Shown: positions 1-12,300 of the stretch, piece after piece
How positions within the stretch are numbered: position 1 is the stretch's first letter
Layout: every line of letters begins with the position of its first letter
Origin: Varroa destructor
Taxonomy: Eukaryota > Arthropoda > Arachnida > Mesostigmata > Varroidae
DNA length: 64,000 nt
Reading direction: 5' to 3'
NCBI RefSeq assembly: GCF_002443255.2
Contig: NW_019211457.1
Location: 38,229,126-38,293,125, forward strand
Program-made: the position numbers and the translations under genes
The notes under the pieces: model-generated
What the model was told of the DNA's origin: nothing
What the model saw: only the letters and a program-made list of their open reading frames with translations
Databases searched by the model: none

Positions 1-1160
1 GCAAAAGATGCGTTAAGTCATCTGTATATCTATAAATTATGTGTTATCCTGTAATACGCAATTAACATCAATGCAGGCAGAAAACTAAAAAAAAAGCACT
101 ACATTTAATCGGATATTACCTTGTGGCAGTTAGTATAGGAAGAAATACGTAGATCTATATCGTCTGCGTTACGAAGTAGCTACTGTTTCATACCCGTTTA
201 AGACGCACGCTCTAAGAAGACTTCACGTGCTAACGTGCTAAACAGTAACATGGCGCCATAGTAATTCGAAATTGACAGAGATCATTCTTAAAACTGAGAA
301 AAATACCAATGTTCTTAGATATGATCACTAGATTTAACGCAAAAGACCTTCAGGGCTGCAGTCAATTTCTTAGTAAATCACCTAGCCGCCTTCTGTCGCT
401 GTAACGTAATCGCTTGACCCTCAGTGTACGACAGTGATCAATTATAGTTTCTCTATGATTCATTCGAAAAGAAACGGAAAAAGAAAAAAATTTATTTTAC
501 CAAATAAAATGATTAACGCTTCATGTAACGCAGATCGAAAATTACAAACATGACATTACAGTTAATGAAAAAATAGAATTAGCAATTCTAAAATGAAATG
601 CGCATGCATAATAAATGAAAGCCGGGATGAAAGTACTGTTAGATGAGCGTTAAAATAAGTACATATTAGGTCTATACGGCGTTTTCAGGCTTATTTTTTC
701 GTGTTAAAATGTTACTCCTAATTTATGGTATGCTATACGATGCGAATATAGACAGACTCACTTCATTCTATCCCATCTCTAATTTAAAACAGGGTTTCGG
801 AGGGTCCCGGTAGAAATCGCATTGCGTGGCCCTTTTAAATATTTTTCAATCTAATCTCATTTCAAATACTGTCTATAAGAGCCCGTACCTTAAACGATAG
901 TTTATGCCTGCCTTCGTGTGTAAGAGGACGTCCGAATCATTCAATGAGTTTTCTGTATATAAAATTGTAAAAACGAGGTGCGTTTGCGAGTGGTCCACAC
1001 TATATTGTGGATGGTATGTATTTGTCTGCAATAAACGGGTTGTCGTGTGAATTATTCGCAACACTATACTTACGAAGGCCTATTTACCACTTCCTAAAAC
1101 GCTTTCAGTAAAGGAAGGCGTATAATATTATGTATTATATGATACAAGTTGAGGCAAGTT
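1..1160. other. AT-rich non-coding flank, no gene seen
   Basis: No exon-like reading frame with splice signals was found on either strand. The last few hundred bases should contain the promoter and 5' leader of the BTB-BACK gene that starts near 1161, but no clear TATA box or other core element could be picked out. Confidence 0.4.
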
Positions 1161-4100
1161 ATGTCAATGGTTGATACGAGTATTTCAAACGAGGTAAGTT
1201 CCTCAACAGGTTAATGTTGTGTACTGTTCATGAGTCAGGACCCTCGCAGTTCGATTACGGTGGTTCGGTTAAAGGAGCGGCAATTTTTAATACCGACCGA
1301 GGTGCTTCGTCGATGCTGTCCCGCGCTACGACGGCAACTACCATCGTCTAACGCCACAATTACTCATCTCGAACTTAGTGGCATACCAGAAGCGACCTTT
1401 GAAACTTTGGTGTACTACTTTCGTACTGGTTCGTGCTAATCGATCAGATGTCAATTGCGCGGCAACTGGCTAGTTAGTTAGATCAGATCAATGTGTTTAA
1501 ATAATGGCGTACTTCAATGTTTCACATGTTAGTAGTTTACTACTGTATAGTGGAACAACAATACCGAACATAAATCTCTATCAAATAAGCGGCATCTTTT
1601 GTGAGGGTTCAAACTTCGAGGCGTCGATCTCCTATATATTCGATTGTCTAATTGCCTAACCCGTGCGACGTTCGAACTATTTCGAAAATCACGTACAAAT
1701 GTCTTCACATTGCCAAACACGGCTGTGATGGACATATGTAAAGAAGTAAAGTAGTATCGTTGTACGTAGATATGGAGAAACGTGGATGCGCCTGTTCACG
1801 CAGCACGTTTAATTACGATATACGCTGTAGAGTACGATGCACGTGGACTCTAACATGAGCGATATGTTCAAAGAAAAACGAATGGCCTCAGTGTATATTC
1901 CAATCGAGGATAGCACTCTTATCGTTGCACCGAAGCTGAATTCCCTTTGGGGGTCGAGTAATTTAGACGTACTAGTGGCAGAAATCGGAATAGGTTAACA
2001 CGCTCATAATGCTCATAGGCTCGTAGTACGCCAAAGACAAGGAACACCAGTTATTATCGTTGGAATAAGCTATTTCGTTGATGAAACCCATGCAAATGTC
2101 TGATGTTGCAGTCTTTACATTGCCCAGGTCGTGCTCCAGAGCTAAACATACAAAACGTGATCGACGTTTTTTGCACCGCATCCGATCTTGGAATACGCCC
2201 TCTTGAAAAAAAATGTTGGAAAGTAAGTTTTAGCTTGAATTTTCATCTAGATAAATGCAGGAATATTGATTCCCATTTAGTAGGTGCGCTGTTCTCGAAA
2301 GAAAGAGGAATAGTCCGTTTTATCTTTCACTAATACTAGATAAATATAACATTGCGTTACATGCCACACTGACCCGAAAATGAGCGGATGTTTATAAGTG
2401 GGGAAAAATACAAACTTATTTGACCCATGTCAGTTCTGAAACGAATGCAAGAGCGATACAACTTCATTCATTGAAAACTAATGACAGTTAACATTAATCC
2501 ACGCACTCCAACGTTTCGGTAGGTTTACAGTCAAATGTGTAAAACAGTTTACAGTTAAATGTGTAAAACACAAAGCAACACTCGAAGCTTACACTTAGAT
2601 AGCAGTAGTAGTAGTATGCGTTTCGTTAATAAATTAAACTTTTTTGGCGCTTTCATCCATACGCGTTTCAACTACAGCATGTATTCAAGACGATGTCGCG
2701 ACAAGAGCAGTCGCTTCTTCTTTTGGTCGAGTCCGAAAGAGGTTTACATATGACACGGGACGATACATTACGTTTAATGGATGTCCTAGTGAAGAACTTC
2801 CGCAAAACAGTGAATAGCGCCGCGTTTTTACAGCTAAGCGAGCGACAGGTTCGACATCTGCTTACATACCCGCCACTGCGGAATGAACATGGAATCAACG
2901 CGACCTACAAAGCAGCCATGCGGTAACGACCGAACCGAGTAGTACCTTTTATTATCATATGCAGTTAAACAATTAACGGTTAGATATACGTGTGGGGTCA
3001 TGTGTATGTATATAGTATAGCACAAAAACATTCGTCTTTGTGGTTTTTTTTTGTGGTATTATTCTTGAAGTGGACCGATGCCGTCAATGTGTGGCGCGGT
3101 TTGTTACCACACCAATCATGGAGCGGCACCCATTGCATTTCAATATTTATAATTAGTCAGGATTTCGGATGTTATATATTTGTTGGCTCTAATCATCGGG
3201 TCTACAAAATGTGGGTAGACACAACAGGTCAGAAGTTTGAGGCTAACACTGCGTTCGTTGTCTTATGTCTCCCTCTGTTAAAATATGCCTCTTGAAGATT
3301 ACGCCGTACTGATGCCCTGAGCAGCTGCTACGCTTACAATAAGTCTACGATTTTGTAATCAGCAAAATTTTACTAGCTGTACGTTCAATAAGGTGAAATT
3401 CGACGATATTCTATTATGTTTTTTTGTATTTTATTAGTAATTTTGGCATTTGTTGAACGTGTTTACCCATGCTCTTGTCAAGGTGGTTGCACGCTGACTG
3501 TCGTGCTCGGCACGGTTACGTTGAGAGATTAACGAGCGCTCTTGGCGACACACCAGATCCATCATTGACGGAGAAGTTAACAATCTGTCCAACAATTGCC
3601 CGAGAGGTATCAAAGTTATCACTGGAGAGTCCCTCACCTCCATCACCTAAACTTGTATATGGGATAAGCGCTATGAACGAAGCGAAGGTCAACGTTAAGC
3701 AGCCAGAATCAAATATAGAAGCCAAGCCCGAATTTCCTGCTGAACCCATCGTAGCAGAGACGGCGCCTCAATCAAAAGCGGCTGAGACGCAACTGAAGTC
3801 TCCGTTTTCGCATCCGGTAAGCATTCCAAATATTTTGAAATTCCCTCTAGAACATGGAAAATAATAAGTTACAGACCAACGTCTGTAACGCAAGGATTTC
3901 TAAGAAAGGGTGCATTATTGAATCCTTTCAGAAAGAAAAATTTCTAGTTCGAGTTGACGAAAGGCCAAAGAAGGGGAGAATTTCACGGTCAATTAAAGAG
4001 ACAAGAGCTTCTAAACGTTCTAGCAAAGAGAAGATAAGTCTTCGGAACTCGTTCCAGGAGACAAGCCAGGAGCATGACTTTGGGAGGCCTCACGGTATTT

Positions 4101-5253
4101 ATTAAATGTTATTTTTTTTTGCTACTGTTTGTTTCGGTTTTACAATTAAGCCACAGGAACATTAGACAGTCGCCACCTCGCCACGTTAAATAGCACAGGT
4201 CCTAACAGATCCGTATCTTGTTTCAAAGCGTATTTTAGAAGAAAATCATAACTAATGTACACTATTAACTTTATAGCACGCGAGAAGCGGATTGTAGGCC
4301 TTGTAGGCGGAAGGACCGAACCTTCACCAAAGGCGAGCGAACTCCAAAGAGTAACAAAATCTCGTCACCAAGAATATGAACTAAATTTTAGAACACCATC
4401 AAGAACAGCGCGAATCCCAACGTATTTAAAACTAACGCGAGGCAGGAGTTGGCAACGTAAGCCAGACGGAGAAAGAGAGATCGACTCATCATTGACTAAT
4501 GCTGAACGGGAGCCATCGAAGAGAAGACGATCACTTGATGAAGCTAGGCTCAAGTTCAAAAGGGACCGTGAAAATGGGCGGCGGATATTACAGACAAGTG
4601 GGCGAAGAATGCATGACGATTATTATGAATGGAGTACCGTTGGATCAAGGCAAAGAGGCGTCCATTATCAGCATCGAACAAACACGCACGGATCCAAACC
4701 ATACATGCACGAATCTGAACCCTATATACACTACTCTGCAAATTCCAGTGACATGGCAATTCCTAAATTTTCCAGAAAGTCTAAGTCGCGAAGGCCGAGT
4801 AATCAGTCAGCGACGTTAAAAAAAGTAGAGAACTTTGACCTAACAGAAGAAAGTGCGAAGCAGGCCCTTCGTGGAGGTCGCTACGACCAGCGCCACGTCG
4901 CTGGAAGCACCGCTGACACAAAGATCAGTGAGGCAAAAATCTTTGATAAGACGGCGATTCTTAAGCCTAAGACAAAAGTTCGTTTAAAAGACAAAGCCGG
5001 AAGAAAGAAGATAGCTTACAACATCACCATAAAAGACAACATAAGCCAGAAAAGCCGGCGACGATCAATGAAACTACCAAGAACACCGAATGTCTCTGGA
5101 GCAGAGTCTTATGCCTCCACGATGAGAAATAAAAAATCATGCCGCCCTGTGAAGGTTACGCAAAGCTTTTTGAGATCAGGCAGGCACGGCAGGCCATCCA
5201 AGCCCAATCCAGCCACAGTGACAGGTAAAGGGAAGAGGTCATTTATATTATAA
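1161..5253 (+). CDS. BTB-BACK domain protein with long basic C-terminal tail (multi-exon)
   Basis: Exons: 1161-1193 (possible initiator, ends GAG|GTAAGT), 1239-1428, 2140-2222, 2678-2922, 3483-3816, 3875-4094 and 4298-5253, stop TAA at 5251. All junctions are GT-AG and the phases match, giving 686 codons before the stop. If translation instead begins at ATG 1230 with no first intron, the protein is 678 aa. In the 678-aa numbering, residues ~8-94 look like a BTB/POZ domain (LELSGIPEATFETLVYYF, then NVIDVFCTASDLGI). Residues ~100-200 look like a BACK domain (LVKNF, FLQLSERQVRHLL, then RWLHADCRARHGYVERL across the 2922/3483 junction). The remainder, from about residue 300, is rich in Lys, Arg and Ser with NLS-like clusters (KRRRS, RRRS). 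No kelch, MATH or zinc-finger repeats follow. BTB-BACK proteins usually act as cullin-3 substrate adaptors or transcription cofactors; the basic tail suggests a nuclear or nucleic-acid-associated role, which is inference. The donor at 1429 (GTTCGT) is weak, so that boundary is the least certain. Confidence 0.75.
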
Positions 5254-5349
5254 TAAGTGGTCTACTATTCTTAGGCATTCGTAGTTGCTAATAACGCGTG
5301 CCGTACTTCAGGCGCCTGGTTTATTTTCATATAGTGGCTATCCTTGAAC

Positions 5350-5355
5350 AATAAA
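5350..5355 (+). terminator. AATAAA polyadenylation signal of the BTB-BACK gene
   Basis: A canonical AATAAA lies about 100 nt after the stop at 5253 and is followed by a T/G-rich stretch, as expected of an animal 3' end. Confidence 0.5.
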
Positions 5356-6548
5356 CATTGTCTTCTCTAACAGCCGTGTGCGCTAGCGTATGTTGCGCAC
5401 GACCTAAAGTAAATCATTCTTTTCGACATGCCTCTGACCCTATAACTTGTTCATCGGGTTACAATTACAAATCACATGGTTTGTTTTCAGGCAAACGTTA
5501 CAAAAAGGGAAAATGCGTCATCTGCTAGGAGACGAGGATGTTCGATAATTGTAATATAATAATGTATACGTTTGGCTGGCAATTTCCAGTGGCTTTCATA
5601 AAGGAAGTGTGTTACAAATTGTTTCACAAATTGTTATTTTTTATCGACCGTTTGACTGGGAGATGATATAAGCTGCCATTCATTCACCCTGTCGTGTCAG
5701 CGAGGCGCACGTATAGTCCTAGTATATTTATACGAAATTAAGCTGGTTGAAGCAAAGGGTTCGAATCTCTAGTGACGATGAATTTACGATGATTGCTCGT
5801 AAAACTGATGATGATCTTTGTGGTGCATTATCCATTTCTGAACTCAAGTAGTACATAGAGAGATGTCAATTGTAAACTACAGAAAACCATGCGATAGCCT
5901 ATAGCTGCTCTGTGTAGCGTACTCTTAAACTTTTTTCTAATTTAACAGACGTACAGTTAGAGATCAGACATTTTTTAAAATATTATACGAAATATTTTTG
6001 CTTCCATATGAATAATAACAATAAATGACGATCAGATATACAGAGAACACAAGTTCGGTACAGTTTATTAATTATTACACGATCATTTTTTTTTGTTAGC
6101 CCGGCTTATTTATGAACGTGCTCGTCGCTTCATCACCATGATGAGATTACATCGATGCGGGACGCCCTTAAAATGGCGCTTTTGACGCTCGCTCGCCAGA
6201 TGATTTCAAAAAAAAAACGTAAATTAAACGTGCAGTCGTCTATACGCTTTCAACCATGTGTCTGGTGAATTGTCTAGTCAGTCACAAAAAAGTTCCGTTC
6301 TTTGAAATATAGTTAGTTGTTCGCGTGTTCATACCGTTCTATTTGCGGATACCCTTGACGGTAATGTTTTTTTATTTACTGCCGTTTGAGAATCCGAAAT
6401 TTCCTGTTTGTAGATTTTAATGTACATTGCTATTGATGTAGTTACCATTCTGTTATATGCATATAATGTGCATCACTAGCGTCTTTTAGAGCCTATAGTG
6501 CATTTCGTTCACATGAATGAGAATCTTTGTACTGCCATTAGTACTCAG
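5356..6548. other. Intergenic DNA between two convergent genes
   Basis: This spacer separates the 3' end of the plus-strand BTB-BACK gene from the 3' end of the minus-strand REX1BD gene. No coding exon was recognised. A second possible minus-strand AATAAA (TTTATT on the plus strand) occurs at 6371-6376. A GGTTCGAATC box at about 5760 resembles a tRNA B-box but no tRNA can be folded around it. Confidence 0.4.
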
Positions 6549-6554
6549 TTTATT
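6549..6554 (-). terminator. AATAAA polyadenylation signal of REX1BD
   Basis: TTTATT on the plus strand reads AATAAA on the minus strand, about 60 nt after the REX1BD stop codon (6612-6614). Another copy at 6371-6376 is an alternative. Confidence 0.4.
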
Positions 6555-6611
6555 GCTAGCCATGGAGCTTATCGTGGCAAATCTTTTGTCTGAGCAGTAT
6601 TTCAGGGCTAT

Positions 6612-9390
6612 TTAAACGGGTACGTATGAGTTTACCCTATGCCTTTCTCTTGAGTTAATGTGCACCTGCTCTTTGCAATCGTCCTGGTTCATGTAGTCAT
6701 GCATCGCGTACTTAGCCTCCTCGCAGCAATCCGTGATGGTCTCACACACGCTATTTAGGCCACTTCGAATCTGCATTAACTCCTCCCGGATTTCTTCTTC
6801 CTGATCTGGCTGGTCTTGAAGCCTTTGCATTGCCAGCTGTTGACGTGCAGTGAGTTGAAGTTTTGCCTTTTCAGCCTCCTAGGACCAATAAAAGTGAAGG
6901 CTATTTTACATAAAACAGTCATTCCTAGATTAAAATATAACTTGCTTTACGTCCAGCAAACTACACGGGTAAACCGATGTAGTGTTGTTAGACTATTTCC
7001 AGAACTTTTCATCTTTCAAAATGTTTGTCCGGCCCAGTGTCTTTTCGGAACAAATATTGGTATGGTCCCTCAAGGTTCTTACAATGATGTTAGTAACAGA
7101 ATCTCGTCATAACCAGTAACCGACCTGTAAGTGTTGAATGACTCTAACCAGCTTGGGGTTCACTGGTCGAAGTTTCGCCTCAAGTGCTATAACGCCTTCC
7201 GAAATCCTCTTAAATTCCTGTGTAACGTCGTGTACCAACTGTCGGAACTTCGTGAAATTGTAGTTGGGTCCGGACGCAAGGTACAACTTGTGACCCCTAT
7301 AAATGAAATTAAAATTGCGCTTTAATACCAGGAACGTGCGGTACTTCCAAAGAATATACTTAGTACAAGAGTAACCACAGACAGCATCAAAGTATATTCT
7401 TTGGAATATGAAATACATAAGCCGGGGTACTGACAGGGTAAAAGCCAAGCAATTAGCATGTGACCTCGGAGGCAACAATTATATATGTGAAGGTTTCAGC
7501 AAGAAACCCAGGTCACTTAAGAGAGCAAGCCCCAGTTTAGAGACGCTATAAAATAGATTTTTATTACATTTCATAATGCGTTACCGCTTACAAATGTAAA
7601 GGCAACCAAAGTCTAGATTTCGTGCTTTCATATGTTGCAAGAACTCCAATAGGTAGAAAACACGCAGTGGTAACAGGCAATGTGGTTAGCCAAGCACGCC
7701 ACTTAAATCTACGTTTAGACTGGAAAGTATCGTGATATGAGACACGAGCCACGTCTCGTACAGGTTCCCTTCCTATTGTTTGCAGGGAGCGATTACCGCA
7801 CGTCACAATTAACATACGAGGAATACTCCGTGGAAAAATGACGATCAAATGCGGTGAAAATGCTAAAAATAAGGTATGCATATGTCAACAGTTCGCTGCC
7901 GTGGTGGCAGTATTATTTCAAATGTTCACTGTGATCATGTTTATTCGTATTGTTACGTTTAACCACGTTAGCCTCAAAATATAAAAACCAAAAAATGTCA
8001 GGTGGCGTGGGATGGCCAATGGTACTAAGGCTTTCATCGATTACGTGGATATGGTTAAACAGATCAAAGCTGTAATGTAAATGGAAAAATTTTGTGATTT
8101 TGTTTTCGGCGTTTTCATGCATACTTTTTTTTTTGAGGTGTCCATGGTTTTGCTACAAATACTGGTCTCAATAGTTCCTAGTAAAAACAAAGCGTGATAG
8201 CATACATTCCTCTCACAATATAAAAATTCTACTCTGTCTAATGTGATAATCTTCTATAATGCGTTTTTATGTATTGAATAGATCGCAAATGATACCCGTC
8301 GCAAGATGTATAGACACCTTTGGAAAAAATCCTTAAACGACGGCCGTGCCTCGAAAATTGAAGCTGTCTACTTTAGAGAAGGAACAGCCAAATTACTTCC
8401 GTTAATTAAGCCCATTTTACTTCTGATATTGTTTGTCTATAATATCTGACGAATATTTGTTATCAGACTTAGACTGAGATTGGAGATGGGGTGCTTTGAG
8501 ATTTGCGTTGAGAATTTACGCACTATTGTTAATGATCGCTGCAGCGAATAGAACAATTATCAGGATGGTGCATAGCTTTTATTCGGTCGTTGCAAGGCCC
8601 TTCATAGGCCCTCCATAGAACTGGCCACAACATATTTACCATTGGATAGACGCATTATTCTTGAGGTTAGGTTATTATAAATATAATGCGAATTCATACC
8701 ACAAGTTACTCTTCCTGTTTAGAAAAATTTGGCTTACTTTCGTAAAAAGATCACAGAGAGTAGGCCGATACAGTTATATCCTAGACATAAATTTAATAGT
8801 AGCTAGGTGTTTCGGCAAGCACAGAATTGTCATATCGTTCTATATATGCCTTAGGCAGGCCACCAATTTCCTTTACTCGAAAATGCCGACTCGTGCAGGT
8901 TGTTCAATCCGAACCTCGCGATTTCTTTTAATTAAAAGAAATTAAGCGGAACTATTTTAAAATGGCGCAACTATAATTTAGGTAAATAAGCATCTTTCGT
9001 CTTATGATATTTTCCATGTTTATTTTACATGTAAATTCCCGTGTTGTTTTATGACAGCTTAACAGGAGAACACCACATTTCGGCCAGTATTTCTTACCAG
9101 TCGTCTACAGTTGGCGATACTGACCGTTGCTGTCAAGCGCTAAGGCGGTCACTCTGCCGATGTCTGATAGCTCAGTTAGTCTGGTGGGATCTTCTAATTC
9201 GACGTAAAGTACGGCATCGTTTATAAAATGTAAAATTTATAAACGCGTTTAAATTGTATCTAATTCTAAATGCTATACTCCTCTGCAGCAATACTTACTC
9301 ATGGAATAGATTATACGTGTAAGCACGCTCTTCCTGAAGCGCCTTCAACTTCTTCAAAAGTGAAATCACATCGCCCTCTGCTACGTCCAG
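6612..9390 (-). CDS. REX1BD: REX1-B domain protein (REX1BD homologue), 5' exon missing
   Basis: Three minus-strand exons join in phase: 9390-9299 (acceptor CAG, donor GTAAGT), 7296-7125 (acceptor TTTATAG, donor GTCGGT) and 6878-6612 (acceptor CCTAG, stop TAA at 6614-6612). They encode about 176 residues, close to the human family member. The first exon gives LKALQEERAYTYNLF. The second begins EGHKLYLASGPNYNF and continues FRQLVHDVTQEF. The third begins EAEKAKLQLTARQQLA and continues through an acidic, helical end. This is the same order as in human REX1BD (C19orf60), where a QLQAER helix is followed by a GHxxYLxSGPxYxF block and a VHEVTQxF block. The protein is probably soluble and alpha-helical. 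The family is named after a Chlamydomonas DNA-repair locus; its biochemical role in animals is not established. The start codon lies in an upstream exon ending in phase 0. One phase-compatible candidate is an ATG near 13756 on the minus strand, read as MVVFYNFQRAVV before GTAACG, but it is weak. Confidence 0.88.
7588..7815 (-). CDS. Possible 75-aa single-pass membrane protein (COX8-like?) in REX1BD intron
   Basis: An uninterrupted minus-strand frame runs from ATG at 7815 to TAA at 7588, inside the first known intron of REX1BD and on the same strand. The 75 residues have an Arg-containing N-terminus, a basic patch KRRFKWR, a hydrophobic span of about 20 residues (LTTLPVTTACFLPIGVLA) and a short tail. 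This layout and the FLPIGVLATYESTK block loosely recall mitochondrial cytochrome c oxidase subunit 8 (presequence, one membrane helix, short tail). Similarity is weak, so it may be a chance frame. An in-frame ATG at 7881 would extend it by 22 residues. Confidence 0.28.
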   Translation of the reverse strand: MLIVTCGNRSLQTIGREPVRDVARVSYHDTFQSKRRFKWRAWLTTLPVTTACFLPIGVLATYESTKSRLWLPLHL

Positions 9391-12300
9391 CTGATGACGA
9401 AACACAAAGCATAAAAACGTTAATTATTTTTTAATTCATTGTTGTGGAAGCCGTCTTACTATTATAGTAAATGGTAAAAATAAATAGGCGTCGAAGAACT
9501 GTTACGGTTATGGCTACGCTAGATTCTCGCATTAAAATTATGATATTTGCTGTATAACGTCTACTGTGTTACGTTATTTGTACACCTATTATACTCACAA
9601 AAATATTATGCAAAAGTAGTGCAATAATCGAAAGTGCACAAATGCTCTTACTAATTAGGCCAATTCACCTATAGATAGCTACATTTTGTAATTCAGACTT
9701 TTACATTATTTGGAGATAACAGTCAGTCACGAGGAATTTTATTCGACGAATAAATTTGATTATAGGTATTTGAGTTTCGAAAAACGTTATGCCTATGCTT
9801 GAAGTTGAAACAAATCTAAGCATCAACGAGAAAACACAAATTTCCATGACCGGCCATAACACCTGAATCTTCGTTCGCTTCTAGCCGGTTTCTAATTGTT
9901 GATGCCCGATAATATAAAGGATGGAGCATAAAATTAGACTGAAGAGAGACTGAAGTTCCCTCTTCTGTGTCATCTTCTAATGTTCACTTCAAAATGTATT
10001 TACGAAGCTAAAGCTTCTGCGTCGTCAACGGTGACAGTAGTACCGCAGTAGTAAGAAAGCATGCGGGACGCCATACAAATACCCACACATCGGTCAATAG
10101 TCGTCTGCGTTATTTCCCACAGTCAACCAATTGAACAGCCACTTCCAGACGACACTTGCCATTCGTATCGTCGCAGCTACTACGAGCACAGGAGTAGTGG
10201 AGAAGAAAAGTATACCATGTACAGCTTCTTCGCACTGTTCGATAAACAGAAAGCAAGATAATGTACATATCGATAACAAGACACGGACGGTATCGTCAAG
10301 ATCTTCTATATAGTTTTCCTTGAGAAGCACCTGCCCTATGTCGTATCACAGATAAAGCTCGATGCGCGGCCGCAAATGAACGCAGAAATTAGCATTTCGT
10401 TAAGGTGTAAGTATTGCTATTTTTGACAAATGGTGAATAACCCACGCTTTCACTACTTCTCCCCTTTATATAAAAGACGTGGACGAAGGCGATCCATATG
10501 ATCGACACAAACACATCGAAACTTTTAGTCTACGCCGTTCACAATGACCCGCTAAGTTGCGATCACTTTTACCATCTGCAAAAATATATAGAAATTTTAA
10601 GTTGAAGTTCTAAATGCATAAAAGCAGATACATAAACGTAACGTAAGAAAAGATCATCGCATATCTGTTTAATTATAAACCTTACCTTAGAAATAAGGGG
10701 AGTAATACAAGTGTGTTTAGGGCAAGCTTGCCTGAAATATCTGACGACCGATATGGCTGTATGCGCGCCAAATTTTTAGAAAATCTTGCTCACAGGAAAA
10801 TTGCACGCACTTTGCTTCAGCTATAATAGACTACAAAACATTATATATGATATCTTTAGCTAAAAAGTAGCTGCGTATCCGCTCACTGGCACTAGCCCGC
10901 ATCTGGTGCTTCATTGTACCGTTCAAGTGAGAAGTAAAACGTGAAACTTGACGATCTACAAGTTTTTTTTTACTGTAGATGCGCTTACTTTCTCTCACTC
11001 ACGATAAAATCTATAAATTTTCGGGTGAGACCGAGCAAACTAGATCAAAGACCTGCAACACAGCAGAACTAGTAATCTCATCTCTTGCCAGCCGCTGATC
11101 ACCTCGGTCTGAACTGGGGCAAGGGCTGAACATCGCTTTTATAACGCCACTGGCGTCTCCTTTGAGCACGCATGCGCTGGTTAGGCCGTAAAACGGGTGA
11201 GAAAATGGATGCCAACCGATAGCCTAAAGCAACCAGCGGCATCTTCGCGTGCAGCAATACAGTTATCAACAAATACAGAGCAATCCTTTATCACTCGCGT
11301 CAAGACGAGTACAGTTTCCTTGGTGTGTATCGATAGGATTACTGCAAGACGTACGTTATTAGCCTTGCGCCTGATACTTCCGAGTTGCCGCGTTTAGTTT
11401 TTTCAGGCTTTCAGATGGATTTGAAGTTCTCGAATGTTCAAGGTAATAAAAGAGTAAAGATGGCGCGTAAAGGGACGGCTCATAATCCACCGCAAAACGT
11501 CCTGCCGTATTTGCTGAACATCTTCACATTCCATCGTAATAATGGGGATAAAAGGCACATTACGCCAATGTGAAATGTACTTACATGTCGATTTTAATTA
11601 ACGCGATTTCAGCGTGACCTATAGATCATGGCCATTTCACGCATTCCATATCATTGTCGAAACATCGGCCACTGATCGTTCATGAAACATATAGAAAAAA
11701 CTGACACTCGAACTACTCTTTTTCTAACCATAAAAAAAGTTGACTATCAAACATGTTAGACAGTATGCTTATATATATATATAATACCAAGTATCCACCT
11801 TATATGGAGTCAACGAGATAGATCGCCATACGTTAAAGACTTCTCGTGCCAACGTACATCAGCGTATGCACTATTGACGTACGTTTAGCAGTACATTGAA
11901 CCATCTGTGGTGCCAGCGTTGCTAAAGCTAACCAACTCTATGAAACGGAAAGGAATAAAAGCATATCGTGTCCATCGGTCGCACCATCTATATGCCTTAA
12001 ATATCAGCTTTTTAGTGATGAAAAAATATATCCCGATATAGTGATTAGATCCAGAGAAAAACAGCATTAACTATGTTCCAACCAATGATATAATAACAAT
12101 TACTATTTCATAATATCTCTGGCAGAGACATCGAAAGTACGTGCGACAGTTACAAATGTATTCCATTGATCTCCACAACAATTATAGCATTTAGTATGCA
12201 AAACAATCAATACTTCGTATATTTACTGCGTGCATATGTGTACTTCTACAAACAAACGACCTCTATATAGTTTTTTTCGATATCTTGCAGACGGATTTTA

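Noticed and set aside
2990..3295. 101-codon frame between BACK exons, at first taken as an exon
   Set aside because: The BACK-domain continuation RWLHADCRARHGY at 3483 joins the previous exon in the right phase and leaves this stretch as intron.
5690..5785. GGTTCGAATC box suggesting a tRNA
   Set aside because: No matching acceptor stem, D-arm or anticodon arm can be drawn upstream.
9158..9219. tRNA-like segment with TAGCTCAGTTAGT and 7-bp matching ends
   Set aside because: The ends pair, but there is no D-stem pairing, no anticodon stem and no GGTTCGANNCC T-arm; at most a decayed tRNA-derived fragment.
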